Origin: Polynucleobacter sp.
GTDB lineage: Bacteria > Pseudomonadota > Gammaproteobacteria > Burkholderiales > Burkholderiaceae
Direction of reading: 5' to 3'
Assembly (NCBI GenBank): GCA_023253245.1
Contig: JALRHB010000032.1
Span: 1-11,546 of the forward strand
Length of the DNA stretch: 11,546 bases
The position numbers and the translations under genes were made by a program. Every line of letters starts with the position of its first letter. The stretch's first letter is position 1. Below are positions 1 through 7,273 of the stretch, piece after piece. A model generated the notes under the pieces. That model searched no databases, had not been told where the DNA came from, and saw only the letters and a list, made by a program, of their open reading frames with translations.

Positions 1-303
1 AAGCTTACTGAACGTGCTAAACATTTGTGGGTAAAAGATAAATCTCAGATTTTTAATACTGCCCGCATTGAGGCTCTTGAAGTTGCCAATCTGATTGAAA
101 CTGCAAATGCCACTATGACTTCTGCCGCTGCTCGCAAAGAAAGTCGTGGCGCACACTCCCATGACGATCATCCAATTCGCGATGATGAGAATTGGATGAA
201 GCACACGCTTTGGTATAGCGAAGGCAATCGTTTGGATTACAAACCAGTTCAGCTCAAGCCATTAACTGTTGATTCAGTTCCTCCAAAAGAACGTACTTTC
301 TAA
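1..303 (+). CDS. sdhA: Succinate dehydrogenase flavoprotein subunit, C-terminal 100 residues (5' end outside window)
   Basis: This is the tail of SdhA, the FAD-bearing subunit of respiratory complex II, which oxidises succinate to fumarate on the cytoplasmic face of the inner membrane. The reading frame is open from the first base and ends with TAA at 301-303. The visible part carries the family's C-terminal signature: KESRGAHSHDDHPIRDDENW at about residues 38-57 of the fragment, closely matching the ESRGAH...RDDENW segment of proteobacterial SdhA/FrdA, and it ends in the usual PPKERTF-like tail. The FAD-linking histidine and the substrate-binding residues lie upstream of the window and cannot be judged. 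The gene is followed after 16 bases by sdhB, as in other sdhCDAB operons. About 490 residues are expected to be missing, given a family length near 590. Confidence 0.96.
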   Translation, partial: KLTERAKHLWVKDKSQIFNTARIEALEVANLIETANATMTSAAARKESRGAHSHDDHPIRDDENWMKHTLWYSEGNRLDYKPVQLKPLTVDSVPPKERTF

Positions 304-306
304 GCG

Positions 307-312
307 AAGAGA
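307..312 (+). promoter_or_regulatory. Ribosome binding site fixing the sdhB start
   Basis: AAGAGA lies just after the sdhA stop codon, seven bases before ATG at 320. An in-frame upstream ATG at 269 would add 17 residues unlike SdhB (MIQFLQKN...) and overlap the sdhA coding region. The site and the protein alignment both favour the start at 320. Confidence 0.6.
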
Positions 313-319
313 AATTAAG

Positions 320-1024
320 ATGAGTGATATTCGTATATTTGAAATTTATCGTTACGATCCAGATGTCGATGCGGCGCCTCGTATGCAACGCTATGAGTTA
401 GAGCTTACAGGCGAACGCATGTTGCTTGATGCCTTGATTTCTCTGAAGAAGCAAGATGAGACGATTTCTTATCGTCGCTCATGCCGCGAGGGTGTTTGCG
501 GTTCTGATGCAATGAACATTAACGGAAAAAATGGTTTGGCATGTTTAACTAACATGCTGACCTTGCCTAAGGTTATTACATTGCGTCCTTTGCCTGGTCT
601 GCCAGTAGTGCGTGACTTAATTGTTGATATGACTTTGTTCTTCAAGCAATATTTGTCTATCAAACCCTATTTAGTTAATGACAACCCAGCTCCAGAAAAA
701 GAGCGCTTACAGAGTCCTGAAGAGCGCGAGGAGTTAAACGGCTTGTATGAGTGCATCTTGTGCGCATCTTGCTCAACTTCATGCCCATCCTTCTGGTGGA
801 ATCCGGACAAATTCGTTGGTCCTGCTGGCTTGCTCCAGGCCTATCGTTTCATTGCCGATAGTCGCGATCAGGAAACAGCCCAACGTCTTGATAATTTAGA
901 AGATCCGTACCGTTTATTCCGTTGCCATACGATTATGAATTGCGTAGATGTATGCCCTAAGCATTTGAATCCAACGAAGGCTATTGGAAAGATTAAAGAA
1001 TTGATGGTCCGCAGGGCCGTATGA
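320..1024 (+). CDS. sdhB: Succinate dehydrogenase iron-sulfur subunit
   Basis: SdhB carries electrons from the FAD of SdhA through three Fe-S clusters to ubiquinone at the membrane anchor (SdhC/SdhD, not in the window). The 234-residue product matches the family length (E. coli 238). The [2Fe-2S] ligands are C55, C60, D63 and C75 in SCREGVCGSD...GLAC, with the Asp ligand typical of this subunit. C145, C148 and C151 in CILCASC plus C212 would hold the [4Fe-4S] cluster. C155, C202 and C208 would hold the [3Fe-4S] cluster. W159/W160, next to the C155 region, correspond to the quinone-site tryptophans of E. coli. The start at 320 gives the expected MSDIRIFEIYRY N-terminus. Its stop overlaps the sdhE start as ATGA, implying translational coupling. 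No unusual residues are seen. Confidence 0.97.
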   Translation: MSDIRIFEIYRYDPDVDAAPRMQRYELELTGERMLLDALISLKKQDETISYRRSCREGVCGSDAMNINGKNGLACLTNMLTLPKVITLRPLPGLPVVRDLIVDMTLFFKQYLSIKPYLVNDNPAPEKERLQSPEEREELNGLYECILCASCSTSCPSFWWNPDKFVGPAGLLQAYRFIADSRDQETAQRLDNLEDPYRLFRCHTIMNCVDVCPKHLNPTKAIGKIKELMVRRAV

Positions 1025-1290
1025 CCCTGAGTAACGCAGAGTTATATCGTTTAAAAAGCGATGCTCGTAGAGGCTTGCTTGAGAATGATTTAATTTTGCA
1101 GCGATTTTTTGAGCGCTATGGCGCCCAATTAAGCGTAGATGAAGGAAAAGTGCTCAGTCAGTTATTCGCTCTTGAAGATAATGATCTGATGGATTTATTG
1201 ATTGGCCGTAAGGATTCTGTTGCGGCTTTAGAGAGTGAAGCAAGTACTGTTGTATATAAAATGGTTTTGCAAAAGCTGAGAGAGCGGTAA
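1021..1290 (+). CDS. sdhE: FAD assembly factor SdhE (succinate dehydrogenase assembly factor 2 family)
   Basis: SdhE (also YgfY/Sdh5/SDHAF2) is a small soluble cytoplasmic protein that promotes covalent attachment of FAD to SdhA. The 89-residue, mostly helical product has the diagnostic RGxxE motif as RGLLE at residues 17-21, in the context R-R-G-L-L-E-N-D, and the later acidic stretch FALEDNDLMDLLIGR typical of the family. It starts inside the sdhB stop codon (ATGA, four shared bases) with an AGGG four bases upstream, so its synthesis is probably coupled to that of SdhB. Placement directly after sdhB fits its role and is common in Betaproteobacteria; in E. coli the homologue is unlinked to sdh. 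Length and motif both support the call. Confidence 0.93.
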   Translation: MTLSNAELYRLKSDARRGLLENDLILQRFFERYGAQLSVDEGKVLSQLFALEDNDLMDLLIGRKDSVAALESEASTVVYKMVLQKLRER

Positions 1291-1353
1291 TTCAGTTTAT
1301 TGAGTAGTAGTGAATGCATATTAATCATCAATTTGAGTGACTAAGGATTAAAA

Positions 1354-2667
1354 ATGATTGAATCAGATATCAAGGCAAAATTATCGTTCTCAGACGGCAC
1401 ACCGGATATTGATCTGCCAATTTATAAAGGCACTATTGGTCCTGATGTTATTGATATCCGAAAGTTATATGGCCAGACTGGTAAGTTCACTTACGACTCA
1501 GGTTTTTTATCTACCGCATCTTGTAACAGCAAGATTACCTATATTGATGGCGATAAGGGAGAGTTGCTCTATCGCGGATACCCTATTGAAGATTTAGCGC
1601 ATAACTGCGACTTCTTGGAGGTGTGTTACTTGCTTCTCAATGGTGAATTACCAAACGCCAAGCAGAAGAAAGATTTTGAAGAGATGGTAATGCACCACAC
1701 CATGGTGCACGAGCAAATGCAATTTTTCTTGCGCGGCTTCCGTCGCGATGCTCACCCAATGTCTGTGTTGACAGGCTTGGTTGGCGCTATGGCGGCCTTC
1801 TATCATGATGAGATTGACTACAGCGATCCACATGCTCGGGAAGTCGCTCAGATTCGCTTGATTGCAAAGATGCCAACCTTAGTTGCAATGGCGTATAAAT
1901 ATTCTGTAGGTCAGCCATTTATCTACCCCGACAATTCGCTGTCTTACACCGCTAACTTCATGCGGATGATGTTTGCTACTCCTTGTGAGCCATACAAGGT
2001 AAATCCAGTACTGGTTCGTGCTCTTGATCGTATCTTTATTTTGCATGCTGATCATGAGCAAAATGCCTCTACTTCAACTGTGCGCTTATGCGGTTCTTCT
2101 GGAACCAATCCATTCGCCGCTATCTCGGCTGGTATTGCTTGTTTGTGGGGTCCAGCTCACGGCGGTGCGAATGAGGCTTGCCTGCAGATGCTCAATGAAA
2201 TTCAGGCTAATGGCGGGGTAGATACGATTGGCGAGTTCATTGCTCAAGTTAAAGATAAAAACTCAAGCGTTCGATTGATGGGATTTGGCCATCGTGTTTA
2301 TAAGAACTTTGACCCTCGCGCCAAACTCATGCGTGAAACCTGTCACGAAGTTCTGAATGAGCTAGGCCTGGAAAATGATCCATTATTCAAATTAGCAATG
2401 ACTCTCGAAAAAATTGCTCTTGAGGACGAGTACTTTGTAAGTCGTAAACTCTACCCGAATGTTGACTTCTACTCAGGCATTGTTCAGCGCGCGCTAGGCA
2501 TTCCTACTGAAATGTTTACTTGTATTTTTGCCTTAGCAAGAACCGTGGGTTGGATTGCTCAGTGGGAAGAAATGATCACGGATCCTGAGTATAAGATTGG
2601 TCGTCCACGTCAGTTATATGTCGGTGAAACTTCACGTAAGGTCCCCAACATTACTGTTCGTAAATAA
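1354..2667 (+). CDS. gltA: Citrate synthase, type II (hexameric Gram-negative form)
   Basis: GltA condenses acetyl-CoA with oxaloacetate to citrate, the entry step of the TCA cycle. The product is 437 residues, close to the 427 of E. coli GltA. The catalytic triad is visible: H269 in WGPAHGGANE, H313 in GFGHRVYKNFDPR (the citrate synthase signature) and D371 in YPNVDFYSG. The HADHEQNASTSTVR segment (231-244) and GRPRQLYVG near the C-terminus (416-424) are the expected substrate-binding stretches. The long N-terminal domain marks the Gram-negative type II enzyme, which in relatives is allosterically inhibited by NADH; such inhibition here is inferred. AAGGA at 1343-1347 precedes the ATG by six bases. 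It lies 63 bases after sdhE, the largest gap in the window, and 18 bases before leuC. Confidence 0.97.
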   Translation: MIESDIKAKLSFSDGTPDIDLPIYKGTIGPDVIDIRKLYGQTGKFTYDSGFLSTASCNSKITYIDGDKGELLYRGYPIEDLAHNCDFLEVCYLLLNGELPNAKQKKDFEEMVMHHTMVHEQMQFFLRGFRRDAHPMSVLTGLVGAMAAFYHDEIDYSDPHAREVAQIRLIAKMPTLVAMAYKYSVGQPFIYPDNSLSYTANFMRMMFATPCEPYKVNPVLVRALDRIFILHADHEQNASTSTVRLCGSSGTNPFAAISAGIACLWGPAHGGANEACLQMLNEIQANGGVDTIGEFIAQVKDKNSSVRLMGFGHRVYKNFDPRAKLMRETCHEVLNELGLENDPLFKLAMTLEKIALEDEYFVSRKLYPNVDFYSGIVQRALGIPTEMFTCIFALARTVGWIAQWEEMITDPEYKIGRPRQLYVGETSRKVPNITVRK

Positions 2668-2685
2668 GTGTTTTAAGGGAATTAC

Positions 2686-4095
2686 ATGTCACGTACGCTC
2701 TACGATAAATTGTGGGATGACCATGTCGTCTATTCAGAAGGCGATGGTACGGCCACTATTTATATAGACCGCCAGTTATTGCATGAAGTTACTAGCCCCC
2801 AAGCATTTGAGGGCTTAAATTTAGCGGGCCGTCCGGTCTGGCGTATCTCGGCTAATTTAGCGGTTTCTGATCACAATGTGCCTACTACTGATCGATCGCA
2901 AGGTATTGCCGATCCCATTTCTAAGCTTCAAGTGGATACCTTGGATCAGAATTGTGATGCATTTGGCATTACACAATACAAAATGAGCGATGTCCGTCAA
3001 GGCATTGTTCATGTGATTGGACCAGAGCAAGGGGCAACTCTTCCGGGTATGACTGTTGTCTGCGGAGATTCTCATACCAGTACGCATGGCGCTTTCGGTG
3101 CTTTAGCTTTTGGAATTGGCACCTCAGAAGTGGAGCACGTACTTGCCACCCAAACTTTACTCATGAAAAAGAGTAAGAACATGTTGGTTAAGGTTGATGG
3201 TCGTCTACAACCTGGTTCGACTGCAAAAGATATTGTGTTGGCTGTGATTGGCAAGATTGGTACAGCAGGCGGAACAGGTTACACCATTGAGTTTGCAGGT
3301 GAAGCCATTCGTAATTTATCTATGGAGGGTCGCATGACCCTTTGTAATATGGCAATTGAGGCTGGTGCACGTTCTGGCTTGGTTGCTGTTGACGAAACCA
3401 CTATCGAATACATACAAGGTCGTCCTTATGCCCCGACTGGAGAGGCGCTACGACATGCTTTGCAATACTGGCGAACATTACATTCTGATGCTGATGCAAA
3501 GTTTGATGCCGTAGTGGAGTTACGTGCTGAAGAAATTGCTCCGCAAGTGACATGGGGCACCTCGCCTGAAATGGTTCTAGCAATTAGCGAGAGAGTGCCT
3601 GATCCGGATAAAGAGCGCGACCCTAATAAACGCCTCGCAATGGAACGCGCCCTGGAATACATGGACCTTATTCCGAATACGCCTTTGAGCAATATTTCTA
3701 TTGATAAGGTTTTTATTGGTTCTTGCACAAATAGTCGCATCGAGGATATTCGTGCAGCAGCCAAAGTTGTAGATCGTCTCGGAAAAAAGATTGCTCCAAA
3801 TGTCAAACTAGCATTGGTAGTGCCTGGCTCCGGCTTGGTGAAGGCGCAAGCAGAGCGCGAAGGCTTGGATCGCGTTTTCAAGGCTGCTGGTTTTGAGTGG
3901 CGTGAACCAGGATGTTCGATGTGCTTAGCCATGAATGCTGATCGTCTTGAGCCAGGTGAGCGTTGCGCCTCAACCTCTAATCGCAATTTTGAGGGCCGTC
4001 AGGGCAATGGTGGTAGAACGCATTTAGTAAGCCCAGCCATGGCAGCCGCTGCCGCTATTGAAGGTCATTTTGTTGATGTTCGTAAGATTTCATAG
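2686..4095 (+). CDS. leuC: 3-isopropylmalate dehydratase large subunit
   Basis: LeuC pairs with LeuD to interconvert 2-isopropylmalate and 3-isopropylmalate in cytoplasmic leucine synthesis. It is an aconitase-superfamily protein holding a [4Fe-4S] cluster. The 469-residue product matches the usual length (E. coli 466). The cluster ligands are C347 in FIGSCTNSR, and C410 and C413 in EPGCSMCLAMN. Other family blocks are VVCGDSHTSTHGAFG (124-138) and the C-terminal SNRNFEGRQG (431-440). The start has a strong AAGGGA (2675-2680) five bases upstream. No leucine leader peptide or attenuator fits in the 18 bases after gltA, so transcription probably reads through from gltA or starts inside it. The next gene is a small lipoprotein rather than leuD. 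Confidence 0.97.
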   Translation: MSRTLYDKLWDDHVVYSEGDGTATIYIDRQLLHEVTSPQAFEGLNLAGRPVWRISANLAVSDHNVPTTDRSQGIADPISKLQVDTLDQNCDAFGITQYKMSDVRQGIVHVIGPEQGATLPGMTVVCGDSHTSTHGAFGALAFGIGTSEVEHVLATQTLLMKKSKNMLVKVDGRLQPGSTAKDIVLAVIGKIGTAGGTGYTIEFAGEAIRNLSMEGRMTLCNMAIEAGARSGLVAVDETTIEYIQGRPYAPTGEALRHALQYWRTLHSDADAKFDAVVELRAEEIAPQVTWGTSPEMVLAISERVPDPDKERDPNKRLAMERALEYMDLIPNTPLSNISIDKVFIGSCTNSRIEDIRAAAKVVDRLGKKIAPNVKLALVVPGSGLVKAQAEREGLDRVFKAAGFEWREPGCSMCLAMNADRLEPGERCASTSNRNFEGRQGNGGRTHLVSPAMAAAAAIEGHFVDVRKIS

Positions 4096-4099
4096 GGGA
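4094..4099 (+). promoter_or_regulatory. Ribosome binding site for the lipoprotein gene's GTG start
   Basis: AGGGGA overlaps the leuC stop codon (TAG, 4093-4095) and sits six bases before GTG at 4106. It is the strongest reason to choose this GTG over the ATG at 4058, which lies inside leuC, would overlap it by 38 bases and would give an unusually long pre-signal segment. Confidence 0.7.
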
Positions 4100-4105
4100 A
4101 ATAGT

Positions 4106-4315
4106 GTGTCTAAATTATCTTCACTCACGATCATTAAAAAATTAACCATCGTAGGGCTTGCTGGGCTATTTATTGCGGCTTGTACCAATACCATGGAAGG
4201 TGTTGGCAAAGATTTGCAAACCATGGGTAACTCCATGAGCGGTAATAAAACATCAAATTCTTCGAATCAGTCCCAAACTCAAGGGAAAGATGTTGTAGTG
4301 ACCCCAGTTAAATAA
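4106..4315 (+). CDS. Small entericidin-like outer-membrane lipoprotein
   Basis: This 69-residue product is a predicted lipoprotein. It has a basic start (K3, K11, K12), a hydrophobic stretch (13-25: LTIVGLAGLFIAA) and a lipobox IAAC with the lipidated cysteine at C26. Thr at position +2, not Asp, favours transport to the outer membrane. After the cysteine, TNTMEGVGKDLQTMGNSMSG resembles entericidin A/B (CNTxxGxGxDxxxxGxxI/MSG). An N/S/Q-rich tail of about 23 residues then extends beyond the usual entericidin length and ends in VVVTPVK. Entericidins are tiny cell-envelope lipoproteins; in E. coli EcnA/EcnB were described as an antidote/toxin pair, but no such activity can be inferred for a lone copy. 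It sits 10 bases after leuC and 24 before leuD and so is probably co-transcribed with them. The start is GTG, preceded by AGGGGA. Confidence 0.82.
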   Translation: MSKLSSLTIIKKLTIVGLAGLFIAACTNTMEGVGKDLQTMGNSMSGNKTSNSSNQSQTQGKDVVVTPVK

Positions 4316-4339
4316 GTTGTGAATTAGCAAAAGATCATC

Positions 4340-4987
4340 ATGGAAAAATTTACGGTATACAAAGGTTTAGTTGCCCCATTAAATCGGGAAAACGTGGATA
4401 CCGATGCCATTATTCCTAAGCAGTTCTTAAAATCCATTAAAAAAACCGGCTTTGGTCAAAATTTGTTCGATGAATGGCGTTATCTAGATCATGGAGAGCC
4501 TGGCCAAGACTGCAGTTCTCGTCCCGTAAACCCAGATTTTGTTCTAAATCAGCCACGCTATCAGGGTGCCGGAATTCTATTGGCTCGCAAGAATTTTGGA
4601 TGCGGTAGTTCGCGAGAGCACGCCCCATGGGCTTTAGATCAGTTTGGCTTCAGGGCCATTATTGCTCCGAGTTTTGCTGATATTTTCTTCAATAATTGCT
4701 TCAAAAATGGCCTTTTACCGATTGTTCTCTCTGAGCTTCAAGTTGATCATTTATTTAATGAAACCTTTGCGTTTAACGGCTATCAACTCACAGTCGATCT
4801 GGAGCGGCAACAGGTTATCAGCCCTGATGGAACTGCCTACAGCTTCGATATAACCCCATTTAGAAAGCATTGCCTTCTGAATGGTTTGGATGATATTGGC
4901 TTAACCCTGCAACATGCAGATAAAATCAAGGCTTACGAAGCGGAGCGCATTCTGAGAATGCCTTGGCTTGCGACACAACTGCCGTAG
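4340..4987 (+). CDS. leuD: 3-isopropylmalate dehydratase small subunit
   Basis: LeuD is the swivelling aconitase C-terminal-like subunit that completes the LeuCD isomerase. The product is 215 residues (E. coli 201). The N-terminal block ENVDTDAIIPKQFLK (17-31) and the central FGCGSSREHAPWAL (86-99) are hallmark substrate-binding segments of the small subunit. They are followed by FADIFFNNCFKNGLLPI (112-128). The start codon is preceded only by a weak AAGA (4331-4334), which suggests reliance on coupling to upstream translation. The gene is separated from leuC by the lipoprotein gene, yet both subunits remain within about 250 bases of each other. No sign of damage is seen. Confidence 0.96.
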   Translation: MEKFTVYKGLVAPLNRENVDTDAIIPKQFLKSIKKTGFGQNLFDEWRYLDHGEPGQDCSSRPVNPDFVLNQPRYQGAGILLARKNFGCGSSREHAPWALDQFGFRAIIAPSFADIFFNNCFKNGLLPIVLSELQVDHLFNETFAFNGYQLTVDLERQQVISPDGTAYSFDITPFRKHCLLNGLDDIGLTLQHADKIKAYEAERILRMPWLATQLP

Positions 4988-5010
4988 TTTTTAAGAGTTA
5001 AAGGCCTTTC

Positions 5011-6078
5011 ATGAAAATTGCAGTCCTACCGGGCGATGGTATCGGCCCGGAAATTGTTGCTCAAGCCGTCAAGGTGCTTAACGCACTTGGCACCAAATTT
5101 GATCTTGAGACAGCCCCTGTTGGCGGTGCTGCCTATGACCTTGCTGGCCATCCTTTGCCACCAGCCACCCTTGAGCTTGCTAAAAAAGCAGATGCCATTC
5201 TATTTGGTGCCGTTGGAGATTGGAAATACGACTCTTTGGCGCGAGAGTTACGACCTGAGCAGGCCATTTTGGGTTTGCGTAAACACCTCGAGTTGTTTGC
5301 CAACTTTAGGCCTGCTATTTGCTATTCAGAGCTTACAGCGGCATCGAGTCTAAAGCCAGAGATTGTTGGTGGATTGGATATCTTGATTATTCGTGAGCTT
5401 AACGGCGATATCTATTTTGGTCAGCCACGTGGTATTCGTACATCAGAGTTGCCCTTATTCAAAGGCGCACGTGAGGGCTATGACATGATGCATTACAGCG
5501 AACCAGAGGTAGAACGTATTGGTCGTGTAGCTTTTGAAGCGGCTCGCAAGCGTAGCAAGAAGGTCTGTAGTGTTGATAAGGCAAATGTATTGGAGACTTC
5601 GCAGCTATGGCGTGAAGTAATGATTCGGGTTTCTAAAGATTACCCAGATATTGAGTTGTCACACATGTACGTTGACAATGCTGCGATGCAGTTGGTTAAG
5701 GCTCCCAAAGCTTTTGATGTTGTAGTAACCGGCAATTTGTTTGGTGACATTCTCTCTGATGAGGCAGCCATGTTAACTGGTTCTATTGGCATGCTGCCAT
5801 CTGCTTCATTGGATAAAAACAATAAAGGCTTATATGAGCCTAGTCATGGTTCTGCACCAGATATTGCTGGCAAGGGTATTGCCAATCCATTGGCGACCAT
5901 TTTGTCTGCTGCAATGATGTTGCGTTATTCATTAGGCATGCCAGCAGAAGCCGATCGTATCGAAGCGGCTGTGCAAAAAGTGTTGGCGCGAGGTTTACGT
6001 ACTGCCGATATTTATACTGAAGGCACTCATAAAGTGTCTACAGTGGAAATGGGTGATGCTGTTGTTGCATCGCTGTAA
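5011..6078 (+). CDS. leuB: 3-isopropylmalate dehydrogenase
   Basis: LeuB oxidatively decarboxylates 3-isopropylmalate with NAD+ to 2-ketoisocaproate, the last dedicated step before transamination to leucine. The 355-residue protein shows the beta-decarboxylating dehydrogenase fold signatures. These are LPGDGIGPEI at the N-terminus (6-15), substrate arginines in the 90-100 region and RELNGDIYFGQPRG with Y136. K190 lies in SVDKANVLE, and the metal-binding aspartates are D222, D246 and D250 in MYVDNAAMQ and GNLFGDILSDEAA. The NAD loop is HGSAPDIAGKGIANP (279-293). A serviceable AAAGG lies six bases before the ATG. It follows leuD by 23 bases, completing leuC-leuD-leuB; leuA is not in the window. 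Confidence 0.97.
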   Translation: MKIAVLPGDGIGPEIVAQAVKVLNALGTKFDLETAPVGGAAYDLAGHPLPPATLELAKKADAILFGAVGDWKYDSLARELRPEQAILGLRKHLELFANFRPAICYSELTAASSLKPEIVGGLDILIIRELNGDIYFGQPRGIRTSELPLFKGAREGYDMMHYSEPEVERIGRVAFEAARKRSKKVCSVDKANVLETSQLWREVMIRVSKDYPDIELSHMYVDNAAMQLVKAPKAFDVVVTGNLFGDILSDEAAMLTGSIGMLPSASLDKNNKGLYEPSHGSAPDIAGKGIANPLATILSAAMMLRYSLGMPAEADRIEAAVQKVLARGLRTADIYTEGTHKVSTVEMGDAVVASL

Positions 6079-6115
6079 AGATATTCAAATTTTTCAATTT
6101 AAAAAATAGTTCATT

Positions 6116-7273
6116 ATGTCAAATGCAAAAACACCTCTGGTAGGCCTTGTTGGTTGGCGCGGAATGGTTGGTAGCGTTCTTATGGAGCGCATGCTAGCCG
6201 AAAAAGATTTTGATCTTATTGAACCCATTTTTTTTAGTACCAGTCAGGCTGGCGGTGATGTGCCATTGCTAAATGGCATGAAGGTGACTAAGAATGAAAA
6301 TACCTTGCAAAATGCCAATGACATTAATGCATTATCTCGTTGCGACATCATTCTGACCTGCCAAGGCGGCGACTACACCAATGAAATTTTCCCAAAACTG
6401 CGTGCTGCTGGATGGCAAGGCCATTGGATTGATGCTGCCAGTGCGTTGCGCATGAAGGACGATGCTGTCTTGATCCTGGATCCAGTAAATCGCCCGGTCA
6501 TCGATAAGGCATTGTCTGCAGGTGGAAAGAACTGGATCGGTAGTAACTGCACAGTGAGCTTGATGATGATGGCAATGGGCGGACTGGTCAAGGCCGATAT
6601 GGTTGAGTGGATTAGCGCAATGACATATCAGGCAGCTTCCGGTGCTGGCGCTCAAAACATGCGCGAGTTACTTCTACAAATGGGTGCACTTCGTGATAGC
6701 GTGGCTCCAGAGTTGGCCGATCCATCATCATGGATCCTGGACATCGATCGTAAGGTTACTGAAACATTACGTTCTCCAGATTTTCCCAAGAAAAACTTCC
6801 GCAATACGCCTTTGGCTGGCAGCCTAATTCCCTGGATCGATGTGCCTGTTGAAAATGGTCAGACTAAAGAAGAGTGGAAGGGTGGCGCTGAGTTCAATAA
6901 GATCTTAGGTCGACCCCCATTCAGAACACCTGGCAGTATTCCGATTGATGGCCTTTGTGTTCGTGTTGGCGCGATGCGCTGCCATTCACAGGGCTTAACC
7001 GTTAAGCTTAAAAAAGATATTCCACTCAAGGAAATTGAAGAGATTTTGGCTAGTGATAACCAGTGGGTTAAGGTCGTTCCAAACGATCGTGAAACCACAG
7101 AGCGTGATTTATCGCCCGCAGCTGTTAGTGGAACTTTGACAGTGCCTATTGGTCGTTTACATAAATTGGCAATGGGCCCTGAATTTCTAGGTGCATTTAC
7201 AGTGGGTGACCAATTGTTATGGGGTGCTGCTGAGCCTTTGCGCCGTATGCTACGAATCTTGCTTGAGCGTTGA
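6116..7273 (+). CDS. asd: Aspartate-semialdehyde dehydrogenase
   Basis: Asd reduces aspartyl phosphate with NADPH to aspartate semialdehyde, the precursor of lysine/diaminopimelate, threonine and methionine; it is normally essential for cell-wall synthesis. The 385-residue product is the Gram-negative type (E. coli 367). The nucleotide-binding glycine motif is GLVGWRGMVGSVL (10-22), the catalytic cysteine is C145 in GSNCTVSLM and the catalytic histidine is H290 in MRCHSQGLTVKLKK. The 37-base stretch between leuB and asd is about 86% A+T and has no recognisable Shine-Dalgarno sequence before the ATG. No alternative in-frame start fits the family N-terminus better. Its TGA overlaps the next gene's ATG in TGATG. 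The order leuB-asd-fimV-truA is also known from Pseudomonas. Confidence 0.97.
   Translation: MSNAKTPLVGLVGWRGMVGSVLMERMLAEKDFDLIEPIFFSTSQAGGDVPLLNGMKVTKNENTLQNANDINALSRCDIILTCQGGDYTNEIFPKLRAAGWQGHWIDAASALRMKDDAVLILDPVNRPVIDKALSAGGKNWIGSNCTVSLMMMAMGGLVKADMVEWISAMTYQAASGAGAQNMRELLLQMGALRDSVAPELADPSSWILDIDRKVTETLRSPDFPKKNFRNTPLAGSLIPWIDVPVENGQTKEEWKGGAEFNKILGRPPFRTPGSIPIDGLCVRVGAMRCHSQGLTVKLKKDIPLKEIEEILASDNQWVKVVPNDRETTERDLSPAAVSGTLTVPIGRLHKLAMGPEFLGAFTVGDQLLWGAAEPLRRMLRILLER

Noticed and set aside
1291..1353. Possible promoter in the 63-base sdhE-gltA gap (TTGAGT at 1300, TATTAA at 1319)
   Set aside because: The spacing between the candidate boxes is about 13 bases and the matches are poor. 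I see only the gltA ribosome binding site with confidence.
1691..1709. Perfect inverted repeat TGCACCA / TGGTGCA with a 5-base loop inside gltA
   Set aside because: It lies deep within the coding region and follows from the MHHTMVHE codons. There is no terminator, operator context or neighbouring element.
3426..3986. Long 186-codon open frame on the minus strand opposite leuC
   Set aside because: It is fully antisense to leuC, which has complete motifs and normal length. The translation is Arg/Ser-rich with no recognisable domain and it looks like a codon-bias shadow.
4058..4315. Longer form of the lipoprotein starting at ATG 4058
   Set aside because: It would overlap leuC by 38 bases and add 16 residues (MKVILLMFVRFHRGNS) ahead of a normal signal peptide. 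GTG 4106 has a well-placed AGGGGA.
4439..4445. A7 run in leuD as a programmed frameshift site
   Set aside because: The codon phase (AAA AAA A) does not match the usual -1 slippery arrangement, no downstream structure is seen, and leuD is intact in frame.
6089..6107. ATTTTT / AAAAAT inverted repeat between leuB and asd as a terminator
   Set aside because: The stem contains only A-T pairs, so it would be too weak. It is better explained by the A+T-rich leader.
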